A stretch of 47,266 nt of DNA from Oscillospiraceae bacterium (GTDB lineage: Bacteria; Bacillota; Clostridia; Oscillospirales; CAG-272), in assembly GCA_015063495.1 (NCBI GenBank), contig SVUB01000003.1, forward strand, positions 1 through 47,266, written 5' to 3'. A model generated the notes under the pieces. It had not been told where the DNA came from. It did not search any database and saw only the letters and a program-made list of their open reading frames with translations. This document shows, in pieces, positions 36,411 to 45,583 of this stretch (positions within the stretch are counted from its first letter, which is position 1; each line of letters begins with the position of its first letter). Position numbers and translations under genes: made by a program.

Positions 36411-38018
36411 ATGAGATCACAACAGAATATCATACAAGCTGCGATTCCTGCTGTGATCTACGCTCGTTTTTCGTCACACAAACAGCATGAAGAGTCGATA
36501 GAACAGCAGGTTGCAGAGTGCGAAGCATACGCTGCCACTAATGGCTTCAAAATAGTAGGTATATATTCAGATAGCGCAAAGACGGGACGAACTGACCGAC
36601 GTGCAGACTTTCAGAGACTTCAGCGTGATTCGAAAAAGGGAAAATTTCAAGCAATAATTGCATATAAATCAAATCGAATAGCTCGAAATATGCTTAACGC
36701 TATGGTATTTGAGAACGATATGGAGCGCATCGGCATCAGCGTGCTTTACGCAAAAGAGGAGTTTGGCAATAACGCAGCTGGGCGCTTTGCTCTCCGCACC
36801 ATGATGAACGTCAATCAGTTCTTCTCGGAAAATATGGGAGAAGATATAAAGCGAAGTCAAGCAGATAATGCTCAAAACTGCCTTGCAAACGGTCCGGCGT
36901 CTTATGGCTTCAAAACCGATGACGAAGGGCACTTCATAATAAATGAAGATGAAGCATCCATTATCCGTGAAATTGCAAAAAGGCTTGACAACGGAGAAGT
37001 GTTGTCGGAGATTGAGCGTGACTTTGATAAGAGAGGAATAAAAACACGCCGTGGCAATAGATGGACAGTAAGCTCACTTTACCGAGTTATACAAAACAAG
37101 CGGATCGCAGGATATTACATCTTCAATGATATCGAAATTAAAGGTGGTGTACCTGCCATTATAGACGAGGAGGTCTGGATCAGATTGCAACAAGGATTTA
37201 AGAAAAAGTTCCCCCGGGGAAAGAAGACAAAGGACGATGAATATCTACTCACCGGTAAACTTTTTTGCGGTGAGTGCGGAGATCATATGATAGGTATGTC
37301 GGGAACAGGTAAGAGCGGAACTGTCCACTATTATTATGTTTGCAGTAATAAACGAGGTGGGGGATCTTGCAAAAAGAAAAACGTTCGCCGTGAATATATC
37401 GAAAGCGAGATCGCACGCGGAATAAAGGAGTACGTTCTGCAACCCGATGTAATAAGTTGGATGGCTGATTCGGTAATCGAATATCAAAACTCCTGCAAAG
37501 ATAATCCCGATTATAAGAGGTTGAAGGACGAACTAACCGACGTTAAAAAATCTCTTAAAAATCTTGTCAGCGCTATAGAGCAAGGAATATTCAGCCCGGC
37601 GACCAAAACACGTCTCGATGAGCTCGAAACGAGGCAATGCGAAATAAAAGCTCAATTAAAAAATTACGAAAACGAAGCTTTCAGCGTTACACGAGAGCAG
37701 ATAATCGCATATTTTGAAAGTTTCAAAGACGGTGATATAGATGATAAGGATTTTCAAAAAACACTTTTTGATTCATTCGTAACAAAGATATACCTCTTCG
37801 ATGATCGCGTAAAGATAATTTTCGATTTTACCGACTCAAAGTACCGCGAGGTAGACTTTTCCCTCTCTGATGCCTCAATTTCCGAGGATGTCGGGGTTCG
37901 TCTATCCTCTCATTTGGGTCACCAAAAAACAAAAGAGACTGCAAAAGCAGTCTCTTTTTGTTTTTTGACGCCCTGTTTAGGGTCGACACAGCGCAGGGTT
38001 GAAAACAATATCGTTTAG
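36411..38018 (+). CDS. Large serine recombinase (phage integrase)
   Basis: VIYARFSSHKQHEESIEQQV...IYSDSAKTGRTDRRADFQRL; recombinase domain; zinc ribbon LFCGECGDHMIG...YYYVCSNK. Confidence 0.93.
   Translation: MRSQQNIIQAAIPAVIYARFSSHKQHEESIEQQVAECEAYAATNGFKIVGIYSDSAKTGRTDRRADFQRLQRDSKKGKFQAIIAYKSNRIARNMLNAMVFENDMERIGISVLYAKEEFGNNAAGRFALRTMMNVNQFFSENMGEDIKRSQADNAQNCLANGPASYGFKTDDEGHFIINEDEASIIREIAKRLDNGEVLSEIERDFDKRGIKTRRGNRWTVSSLYRVIQNKRIAGYYIFNDIEIKGGVPAIIDEEVWIRLQQGFKKKFPRGKKTKDDEYLLTGKLFCGECGDHMIGMSGTGKSGTVHYYYVCSNKRGGGSCKKKNVRREYIESEIARGIKEYVLQPDVISWMADSVIEYQNSCKDNPDYKRLKDELTDVKKSLKNLVSAIEQGIFSPATKTRLDELETRQCEIKAQLKNYENEAFSVTREQIIAYFESFKDGDIDDKDFQKTLFDSFVTKIYLFDDRVKIIFDFTDSKYREVDFSLSDASISEDVGVRLSSHLGHQKTKETAKAVSFCFLTPCLGSTQRRVENNIV
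37931..37965 (+). terminator. Intrinsic terminator lying inside the 3' end of the recombinase ORF
   Basis: aaaagagactgc aaaa gcagtctctttt followed by t-rich tract. Confidence 0.85.
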
Positions 38019-38153
38019 TTATAAACATTCCCTGCGCATGGGGACGTAACATTGGTAGTGCGCCGTGAAACGCGCACACCAAATTCCCGTACGGGTCACC
38101 TCTACCGCTCGGGGAACTTTATCGTTGTCTTCGGTTGCTATCATTGGTGTTTT

Positions 38154-38336
38154 TTAATCACAAACCCATTTGTTTCCGTTCTCATCAGTATAAGAATGTT
38201 CTGCATAAAATTCGTCATACGATTTTTGCGCTTCAAGCGGCGCCTCGGGGGTTAACTTATATCCTTTTTCACCATCGCTTGGATCATAGTAATACCATTT
38301 GGGATTTGTCATAAAATAAGGCTTGTTTTGATACAT
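38154..38336 (-). CDS. Small hypothetical protein
   Basis: 60 aa ORF, MYQNKPYFMTNPKWYYYDPSDGEKGYKL. Confidence 0.4.
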   Translation of the reverse strand: MYQNKPYFMTNPKWYYYDPSDGEKGYKLTPEAPLEAQKSYDEFYAEHSYTDENGNKWVCD

Positions 38337-38351
38337 TAAAATCTCTTCCTT

Positions 38352-38612
38352 TTAAATCGTATTAAAATCAACACAGCTCTCACCTTTTTCATTGCATATT
38401 TTTGCTTTCCTTAAACACCCCTGAAAAGAAGTCCGCCTTTTGGCATACATAACGTGTGTTTTACACCATTCGTAATCGCATGGAAGTTCATATCCTGCAA
38501 GCTCCTTGCTTTTTATATCCAAAACAAGCTTTATAGGCGTACCGCAATCTTCGACAAAATCATTACAAACAATTTTATTGTCATTTCTTGATATGTACCG
38601 AAGTTTTATCAT
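38352..38612 (-). CDS. Small hypothetical protein, paralogue of 38686-38931
   Basis: MIKLRYISRNDNKIVCNDFVED... Confidence 0.5.
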   Translation of the reverse strand: MIKLRYISRNDNKIVCNDFVEDCGTPIKLVLDIKSKELAGYELPCDYEWCKTHVMYAKRRTSFQGCLRKAKICNEKGESCVDFNTI

Positions 38613-38685
38613 CGCACTTTTCTCATTTGTTAAATGCTCGATTCAGGAAGCCTTGCAAAATCGATTTCACCTTTTCTCTTCAATA

Positions 38686-38931
38686 TCAGTACCAAATCAC
38701 TTTTCTTTCAGCAGGAAGAGGATCAAGATGTGCAATTCTTAATAGATCGTTTTGAGCATGGTATAGAATGAATTTGTAATTTTCGTAACCATGTGCAACA
38801 GTATAACTTATTACTTCAGATGTTGCTACATCAACCTTTATATGTCCATTGATCTCTTCATTTTCAATGTCGGGAAAATAATCTGCTTCAATGATATTAT
38901 CGTTTTTAGTTATGTTTTTTAATATTATCAT
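38686..38931 (-). CDS. Small hypothetical protein, paralogue of 38352-38612
   Basis: MIILKNITKNDNIIEADYFPDIE... Confidence 0.5.
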   Translation of the reverse strand: MIILKNITKNDNIIEADYFPDIENEEINGHIKVDVATSEVISYTVAHGYENYKFILYHAQNDLLRIAHLDPLPAERKVIWY

Positions 38932-39037
38932 AATATCCCATTACTCCCTTGTTATAATGAATTTTTTCTATTGTTTTTGATTATAGCACTTTCTCCATTA
39001 TTTTGCAAACCTTTTTAATATAAAGTTGTCAAAACAT

Positions 39038-39619
39038 TCATTTCGATAAATCTTGTTTAACGAACTCCGCCATGTTGTGAACGAGATCGGCAAAATAGGG
39101 GTCTATATCCTCACGCTTAAGCCAGTATGAGGGAGTGTTGATGATTCCCTTCTTTGCAAGGACTTCGATGTCCTCTGCATACTGATTTTTTGCGGTATAA
39201 GTGCCCGTCTTGTTCGGTATCCCGAGAATGTCCTCGGGGTTTATCTTTTTAGAGCCGTTACGCACCTCAAAATGAAGATGCGCTCCAAAAGAATACCCCG
39301 TATTACCCATAACACCGAGCTTGTCCCCGGCTCTTACGGTCTGACCTTCGGTAACAGCACGGCTCGCAAGGTGACAGTAATAGTAATAGAGCCCGTCACT
39401 GCCGTGAACGCAGACGTAATTGCCCCACTGCCAAGTGGTATCGCTCTTGTCGGTGACTATGCGACTTCTGATGACCTTGCCGGGAACGGCAGCTACTACG
39501 TCATAAGAGCCGACGCCGACGAGGTCGTAGCCTCCGTGAAACTGCTTTGCGCCGTTCAGAACTCTGCTACCGTAAGCAGAAGTCACACGAACCTTATCAC
39601 AATTAAACGGTATTATCAC
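39038..39619 (-). CDS. Endolysin with M23/LytM peptidase domain
   Basis: FHGGYDLVG...GNYVCVHGSDGLYYYYCHLA...GDKLGVMGNTGYSFGAHLHFEVR. Confidence 0.92.
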   Translation of the reverse strand: MIIPFNCDKVRVTSAYGSRVLNGAKQFHGGYDLVGVGSYDVVAAVPGKVIRSRIVTDKSDTTWQWGNYVCVHGSDGLYYYYCHLASRAVTEGQTVRAGDKLGVMGNTGYSFGAHLHFEVRNGSKKINPEDILGIPNKTGTYTAKNQYAEDIEVLAKKGIINTPSYWLKREDIDPYFADLVHNMAEFVKQDLSK

Positions 39620-39963
39620 TTGACCTCACCGCCCTCTATGTACCCGCTGACGTTTGCATTCTCCGCCCACTTCTTTTTGGCAAGTGCAAGACCGTCATCA
39701 ACCCACTTACCAAGACGCTCTGCAGATATAAACGTTTTGAGCACTCCCGGCAGTGCATTATATACCTTCTTAATAACGTAAGCCTGCTTCAGCTCACCCG
39801 TTCCCGAGCCGAACTGCTTTTCCGCCTCTGTCACAAGGCTGTAAAGTATCTTATAGACGATATTCTTCTGCCCTCTCACGTATAGAACGGCAAGTCCTAT
39901 GATAAAGCACAGAATGAGCAGAATGCTGTCCCAATGGGACGCAAGAAAATTAAGTATTGACAT
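39616..39963 (-). CDS. Phage holin, LLH-type
   Basis: N-terminal TM, YSLVTEAEKQFGSGTGELKQAYVIKKVYNALP; start at MSILNFLASHW. Confidence 0.8.
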   Translation of the reverse strand: MSILNFLASHWDSILLILCFIIGLAVLYVRGQKNIVYKILYSLVTEAEKQFGSGTGELKQAYVIKKVYNALPGVLKTFISAERLGKWVDDGLALAKKKWAENANVSGYIEGGEVK

Positions 39964-39991
39964 TTTATATACCTCCATTTTATTATTTTAG

Positions 39992-40333
39992 TCAAGTCTG
40001 GCCGTGTGCCTGTTTATTTAGGTGCTTTTCGAGCATACCATGAGCCTTAGTCACCTCTCCGTTGCACCCCTGCTGCTTTAAGCCATCAAGAGCGGCAAGC
40101 ATTGCGTAGCTGAGGACACAAAGCTCGTCCTTGACTACCTGCATATCCGCATTCTCCTTGTCCTTAAGCTCCTTCGTATCGGATATATGAAGTATTCGGA
40201 GAGTTTCGATGTCGGTCGTCTGCTTTTCCTGCTTCTGAAACCACTTTATGATGCGATATGCGACCGCCCATATAGCTCCAAGTGCACCGAGCAGAGCGGC
40301 AAACTTTATTATTACGTCAATATCGATCTGCAT
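39992..40333 (-). CDS. Holin/membrane-anchored lysis-cassette protein
   Basis: N-term TM IKFAALLGALGAIWAVAYRIIKW followed by coiled coil. Confidence 0.6.
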   Translation of the reverse strand: MQIDIDVIIKFAALLGALGAIWAVAYRIIKWFQKQEKQTTDIETLRILHISDTKELKDKENADMQVVKDELCVLSYAMLAALDGLKQQGCNGEVTKAHGMLEKHLNKQAHGQT

Positions 40334-40337
40334 TTTT

Positions 40338-40568
40338 TCATATTCCCTCCGCTTCTATCTCTGCCTTCACCGCTTCCTTACAAGCCTCGGCATATGCGTT
40401 GTACGCTTCAAACTCCTCGGGCTTACTGTCTCTTTGGCGGAGTATAGCAAGCTCGTCAGAGACCGAATAACGCTCTCTTATCTTCTTTTCTATCTCTCTG
40501 CCGTAGAAGGCGTTAAAAGCCTTCGGGCGAAGCTCTTTATTTTTCTTTGCAAGCTTTATAAATTTCAT
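40338..40568 (-). CDS. Small charged protein in fibre-lysis cassette
   Basis: 76 aa, overlaps fibre stop. Confidence 0.55.
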   Translation of the reverse strand: MKFIKLAKKNKELRPKAFNAFYGREIEKKIRERYSVSDELAILRQRDSKPEEFEAYNAYAEACKEAVKAEIEAEGI

Positions 40569-42217
40569 ACTGTTCCCTCCTCAAGCATATAGGTGACGCT
40601 GCTGTGGACTGCTCTGCCGTCCTCATTTTCAAAGACTATCTTTCCGCTCGGTGCGACCTCGATGAGATTATCTATATCCCCGAGCTTATCCGAGATGTCT
40701 TCCTCCACGGGATCTGCGAGGGCGTAAACGAGCATAACAGGATTTTCCGCAAGCCATGCTTCCCATTCCGTAACGGTGGGCTTGTCGGAAATGAAATAAA
40801 CCCTGTTAAGAGAATCATGGTCGCTGTAATAGCCGAGCTTTGCTTTAGTTCTTGCAAACACACCATCTTCATTTATAAAATGACTGCAAAAACTTGTCTG
40901 ATAACCTATAAGCTTCTCGGGCATTTTATGCTGATAACAATATATGCCTTCGGGATAACTTGAAACAGGGTACTTTTCCCAACTCTCACTACCTGTAAAT
41001 TCTACTATACCGACATTCTTCAAATATTTAAGGGCTTCAAAGTCCACAGTATTAGCATATTTATTGATTCCCATACCGTAACCATCAAGTTTTCTTACAG
41101 CTTCGGGCATCTCTATCGACGAGAGGATATTCCCCTCCGCATCCTTGCTTACGATAGCGGTGACGGGAGTATCTGCAAGCCCCTCAAAGTAAGGCTCGAA
41201 CGGAAGCGCTGTGCTACCTACGTTAAGCATAGGCTTTATCGTTATCGGAGTTTCTATAGCGACCCCGGTTAGTGCCGCTATCTTCAATTGTGTAAATGTG
41301 ACCGTCCCGGGTAGAGTGAACGTACATCCATCTCCGTTATCACTAAAGCTGTGGTCTCCTGTATTATCAGACAAATAAAGGGGCATAAGTCCGCTTCCCT
41401 TCGGCATTCCCGACAGAGTATAAGTACCCGCAGGGAGAGTAAGAGAGTGACACAGATTGGCAAACCCACCCACAGCCGTGCCTGTACCCACAGTTATAAC
41501 TCCACCATCAATCGTAAGGGGAAGTCCACCCACCATACTGCCACTCGCAACATCATACGGAAACGGTATAAGATTATTAGATCTATGCGTCATACCGCCG
41601 ACACTCTGAAGCTCCGCATAGGGGCATGCATTCGCAGGTACGGCTTTCTCGTATGCTACCGTCTCGTCCGTCTCGAAATATTCGGGCGCAACCTGGTGCT
41701 CAAGATTCTTTATGCGCTTATGGGCATTCTCAACACCGTACTTAAGCTCATCCGATACCGATTCATAGTCTGAAAGGATTGCTTCTGCGGTATCAGCACT
41801 CTTCTTTGCCTCCTCTGCCGCTTCCCCTGCCTTTTTGGCGACTCCGTATATCTGCGCTATGACAGATGGCGAGGGCTCCTTGCCCTTATCAAAGGGCTCT
41901 GCTCCCTCATTTATAACTCCGAGCATATTCCACTCTGTCGGCAGCTTTATTCCGTCCTCATCCGAGCCGAAAGCTCCTGCCCAAAGAACTTTTCCAGCGT
42001 TTTCGGGGGCAAGGACCTCAAAAGGGATTATGCAGTGGCCTTCGTTTGCAAGAACGCTCACCGACACGTCCCCCGCCTTGAAGACTGCCGTTTTTACAAG
42101 GCCCTCCCACTCCTCACTGAACAAAAAGTGAACCTTATAGACTTTACTTGCGCCCGTAACTATCGGTTCTCTTTCATTGACCTTTATAATAGATTTTTTA
42201 ACGTCAAGTTTAAACAT
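40565..42217 (-). CDS. Tail fibre/baseplate-upper-like protein (second fibre)
   Basis: N-term MFKLDVKKSIIKVNEREPIVTGASKVYKVHFLFSEEWEGLVKTAVF; C-term shared with 1-594 gene. Confidence 0.75.
   Translation of the reverse strand: MFKLDVKKSIIKVNEREPIVTGASKVYKVHFLFSEEWEGLVKTAVFKAGDVSVSVLANEGHCIIPFEVLAPENAGKVLWAGAFGSDEDGIKLPTEWNMLGVINEGAEPFDKGKEPSPSVIAQIYGVAKKAGEAAEEAKKSADTAEAILSDYESVSDELKYGVENAHKRIKNLEHQVAPEYFETDETVAYEKAVPANACPYAELQSVGGMTHRSNNLIPFPYDVASGSMVGGLPLTIDGGVITVGTGTAVGGFANLCHSLTLPAGTYTLSGMPKGSGLMPLYLSDNTGDHSFSDNGDGCTFTLPGTVTFTQLKIAALTGVAIETPITIKPMLNVGSTALPFEPYFEGLADTPVTAIVSKDAEGNILSSIEMPEAVRKLDGYGMGINKYANTVDFEALKYLKNVGIVEFTGSESWEKYPVSSYPEGIYCYQHKMPEKLIGYQTSFCSHFINEDGVFARTKAKLGYYSDHDSLNRVYFISDKPTVTEWEAWLAENPVMLVYALADPVEEDISDKLGDIDNLIEVAPSGKIVFENEDGRAVHSSVTYMLEEGTV
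41417..41704. repeat. Direct repeat of window positions 1-288 (8 mismatches, no indels; 97.2%)
   Basis: Base-by-base comparison, constant offset 41416. Confidence 0.95.
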
Positions 42218-42358
42218 TATTGCTCCTTATTATTTGAGTTTTAGGCAAAGACATCGGGCACGGCATCACCCGTTTTCCTTTCCCCCGATAAGGAAATGAC
42301 CCGCTTTAATGCCTCTGTCTGCTCGCCCGAAAGCCGCCCCGTTCGGCTTTCCGAAACA

Positions 42359-42387
42359 ATGATAACATATTGAAAAAAGCTTGTCAA
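42359..42387 (-). promoter_or_regulatory. Sigma-A promoter driving the fibre-holin-endolysin cassette
   Basis: Minus strand TTGACA (42382-42387) - 17 bp - TATCAT (42359-42364). Confidence 0.75.
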
Positions 42388-42420
42388 ATCACCCCCCCTC
42401 CATTTTTGAAAATAGGACAC

Positions 42421-42454
42421 AAAAAAAGCCTTCGCACAATGTGCGAAGGCTTTT
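42421..42454 (-). terminator. Intrinsic terminator of the host ABC operon
   Basis: aaaagccttcgcac aat gtgcgaaggctttt with U tract on the minus strand. Confidence 0.9.
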
Positions 42455-42458
42455 ACTC

Positions 42459-43988
42459 TTAATATTTACCTGTGCTTGTTATCGGCTCGCCTGACTGAAC
42501 TCTCTTTGCGTCTGCAATTATCTTTTCAGCCATCGACTGGAGTGTATAAAACTCTCCCTCGCCGTTAAGCTCGATATACGAACGGCGCTCGGAATATCTG
42601 AAGAATCTGTATTTTAGCTCTCTGCCACTCTCGGTGTGGATCGTGAGAACAAGCTGTGCCCGACTATCGTCCATACTGCGGTAGGTCTCCATCTCTTCTC
42701 TCATAAGTCCGCATTCGCCTTCGTAGCAAGCATAAAGCAGAGTTTTATAGAATTGACGGAAATTCGTGACATCGGGTTTGTTTCCCGTGCCTCTCTCGGT
42801 AACGACAAGCTCCTGTCCCTCTCCCTCAAGGTCAAAGGTGACGCTGAAGTCGCCCGATTCTACGCTTATATCGGTAACGAATCCTATCTTCATCTGGAAG
42901 AAGGGCGCCTCTACCCAATCGAAAAGTGACCAGGTCACAAAATCAAAGGTCTCCGAGCTACCCTTTACAATCTGCTGAAAAAGTGAAGATGCTATATAGT
43001 ACGTTCCGTCGGGGTTTCTGGGGCTTATAAGCAGAAAATTCTCATTTTCACCATGCTTATAATAGAGTGAATAGCAGTTATTCGTAAGATTGTACTTTGC
43101 AAGCGACTCGTTATTTACTCCAAGGTGCACCACCTCAAGCTTATCATCCTCCGTGCTTGCCTCAAAGAGCTTATACATCGCACTTGACACCGCAGTTGCG
43201 GACGGAGTAAGGTCCTTCGGATAGAGCATTCTGAATGTGGTGGTTATAAACTCGGTATTCTCTCTTTCCTCAGCCTCGATATAGTCGACGTGAACTATTG
43301 TGTCCTCACCCTTTGCGAGAACGTAATCGTGAACAAGAAAATAGTCGTTCTGAGTCATCGGGGTGATTATCATAGGCTTTATGAGGGTCTCAACGGGCGA
43401 GAGGACGGTCTCCTCTATCGTCTTATCCACAACGTATACAACGTCGGGTCTTCCCTCATAGAGGAAATAGTATCCGCTTCCCGTAACTATCTTATCACCT
43501 ACTACTATACTGTATCTTCTGCCGTCCTTTGTAACCATTTCGGCGGTAGCAGGTCTCTTTACCGTGCCGTCCGCAAGGGTTACGGGCACAAGACCGTATT
43601 CGGAGAGCTCATTCGGGTCATCGAGCTTATACATAGCAGACGCATAGCCTATGCTCGTCATAAGAGCAGACATCGACTCCTCGTCAAAGGCTATTCCCTC
43701 GAAGCCCTCTATCTGATCAATACCCTTAGAATCCTTATATACGTGGTATCTGCCGTGGGCGTTATTTACGGTTACGGACTGTATATTTTTACTTTCGATA
43801 TATTCATAGACAAGTATCTTGTCTATACCCATAGCAACGTGCTCGCCCTCGTCTGTCTCAACAGGCTCTGTCACAGCGGTCGTTTCCTCGGCCTCGGTAA
43901 TAGGCTTTACAACGGCAAAATAACCGACAGTCAGAATGACGATAAGCACAGCTAATACTGCTATGATAACAGTTTGCTTTTTTAACAT
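42459..43988 (-). CDS. DUF4340-type protein of Gld-like operon
   Basis: Single N-term TM, DUF4340-like repeats (VVGDKIVTGSGYYFLYEGRPDVVYVVD); syntenic with ABC genes. Confidence 0.75.
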   Translation of the reverse strand: MLKKQTVIIAVLAVLIVILTVGYFAVVKPITEAEETTAVTEPVETDEGEHVAMGIDKILVYEYIESKNIQSVTVNNAHGRYHVYKDSKGIDQIEGFEGIAFDEESMSALMTSIGYASAMYKLDDPNELSEYGLVPVTLADGTVKRPATAEMVTKDGRRYSIVVGDKIVTGSGYYFLYEGRPDVVYVVDKTIEETVLSPVETLIKPMIITPMTQNDYFLVHDYVLAKGEDTIVHVDYIEAEERENTEFITTTFRMLYPKDLTPSATAVSSAMYKLFEASTEDDKLEVVHLGVNNESLAKYNLTNNCYSLYYKHGENENFLLISPRNPDGTYYIASSLFQQIVKGSSETFDFVTWSLFDWVEAPFFQMKIGFVTDISVESGDFSVTFDLEGEGQELVVTERGTGNKPDVTNFRQFYKTLLYACYEGECGLMREEMETYRSMDDSRAQLVLTIHTESGRELKYRFFRYSERRSYIELNGEGEFYTLQSMAEKIIADAKRVQSGEPITSTGKY

Positions 43989-44023
43989 TTAGATATGCTT
44001 CCTTTTCGATTATAATCTTTTAC

Positions 44024-45565
44024 TTATCTTTCAGATTTTCTCTTAAGCATAACTACCATTCCCGTAATGAACACGATAGCCGCGGGGATAATGGTGAGCA
44101 TAAGAGTATAGGAGGTAGCATCGGCTGTGGTGAGGCTTTCTATATCAACGTTTGCAAAGGGCTTCTTTGCAAGATTAATATAGACTATCTCCTTCTGCAT
44201 GATCCTCATCATAGAGTAGAGAGAATCACGGTTTCCGTACACGTTTGACTGAAGCATAGCCTCGGAAGCAAAATCAATAGAGCCGCACGCCATAACGTAG
44301 GAATACTCAACGGTTGTGCTGTTCTCAAGCTGTCTGCCCTCGGTAGTGATTGTAAGAAGCGGATAGCGATCGACCTCGCCCGCCTCGCCTACGACCTTAC
44401 CGTTCGCTTCGATAACGGCATCCTCGCTTGTAATGAAAATATCGTTTCTCTGGCGGTTGTAGCCGTTTGAATTGTAATATCCCGTGGAATCGTAATTATC
44501 CGTGGGCATGATAGGCATAGCGTCTCGGAAAATGACCTTCGGAGCAGTTCCTGCGTTTGTAAGGTCGTTATTTACCTTCTTGCCGAGCGTGTTCTCGTCG
44601 GTAACGTACTCGGAAACGACTGTATATCCGTCAAAGGTAAGCGACTGTGAGGAATCCTTAACAACGCAGTTATACGTATTATCTACCTCGTCCGTATGTC
44701 TTCCGAACTGAATTCCCCACTCGTAAAGGTATTCCTCAAGGTTGGGAAGCACGGGAGTCTTCGGAGAAACGAATATCATAAAGGAATTGACGCCGTCAAG
44801 GAATTTATCAAGCTTTTCTATCTCGCTGACCTCGGAAACACCGTCAAAGGTCGACATAAAGTCACTTGTGGGGTTATAGCTTATCATAAGACGGCAGTCC
44901 TCGGGTATCTCGTCCTTTGAAAGGTCTATCGGAACGCACTCGTAGCCTGCATCGGTAACAAGGCTGATAAGCTCAGCGTCACGGTACGCCTCACCGTGGT
45001 TTGAAACGAGAGCGCAGACGGGTGCCTCGGCTCTCGTCACGGCAACTATCGTCGCAACGAAGCGGGATTCTGCGTTATATGCCCAAGGGTCGGTCACGTT
45101 CTGATTTGCAAAGGTATAGAAGGACTTAAGGTCTATCTTTCTGAACTCTGTTCCGCTCTCGATTATTACGTCGGTCGTCTTTATCTCGGTCGTTGCGGTG
45201 ATGAGATATTTATTGACAGCAGAGCGGTTCTGAATGATGTTCACGGTATCGACCGTAATGTTATCAAAGCGTTCTTCTATCTGAAGTGCGGTATTATAGA
45301 CAAGTCGTGTGGTGCTGTTTGCCTCAAGATTATCGGGATCATCGCAGAAAAGGATCCTGACGGGGGCATCGATATCCTCGAGAAGCTCTGCGCACTCGTC
45401 AGAGAGGGTATAGAGCGTTTCGGGAGTCATATCGATGTACCAGAGGAACTTTGATGCGAGTGCCGAAAAAACAACGTTGATAACTATAACTGCGGCAATG
45501 AAAAGAGCGGTAAAGGCAACGGACACCGTGCCGTAGCGAAGCTTTTTATTAGTATGGAAATTCAT
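44024..45565 (-). CDS. Gld-family (GldG-like) ABC auxiliary protein
   Basis: NVVFSALASKFLWYIDMTPETLYTLSDECAELL..., C-terminal TM. Confidence 0.8.
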   Translation of the reverse strand: MNFHTNKKLRYGTVSVAFTALFIAAVIVINVVFSALASKFLWYIDMTPETLYTLSDECAELLEDIDAPVRILFCDDPDNLEANSTTRLVYNTALQIEERFDNITVDTVNIIQNRSAVNKYLITATTEIKTTDVIIESGTEFRKIDLKSFYTFANQNVTDPWAYNAESRFVATIVAVTRAEAPVCALVSNHGEAYRDAELISLVTDAGYECVPIDLSKDEIPEDCRLMISYNPTSDFMSTFDGVSEVSEIEKLDKFLDGVNSFMIFVSPKTPVLPNLEEYLYEWGIQFGRHTDEVDNTYNCVVKDSSQSLTFDGYTVVSEYVTDENTLGKKVNNDLTNAGTAPKVIFRDAMPIMPTDNYDSTGYYNSNGYNRQRNDIFITSEDAVIEANGKVVGEAGEVDRYPLLTITTEGRQLENSTTVEYSYVMACGSIDFASEAMLQSNVYGNRDSLYSMMRIMQKEIVYINLAKKPFANVDIESLTTADATSYTLMLTIIPAAIVFITGMVVMLKRKSER

Positions 45566-45583
45566 TTTTGCACCTCCCTCTCA

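Larger units (their letters stand above)
1..38018. mobile_element. Prophage (contractile-tailed, serine-recombinase type); left end lies outside the window and the exact right end (att) is not resolved
   Basis: Contiguous set of terminase, portal, capsid, sheath, tape measure, baseplate, fibre, repressor and integrase genes in canonical order. Confidence 0.93.

Noticed and set aside
38052-38255. Plus-strand ORF starting MVVRRETRTPNSRTGHLYRSGN, reminiscent of spurious peptides translated from tRNA antisense or att-proximal DNA
   Set aside because: I could not fold a convincing tRNA (no T-loop or acceptor stem); treated as non-coding, kept only as part of the att-candidate observation
42218-42352. 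Leader of the fibre cassette contains GCCCGATGTCTTTGCC, faintly like a cobalamin riboswitch B12 box
   Set aside because: The rest of the conserved cobalamin core is missing and the downstream genes are phage lysis genes; chance similarity more likely. An Infernal search against Rfam would settle it
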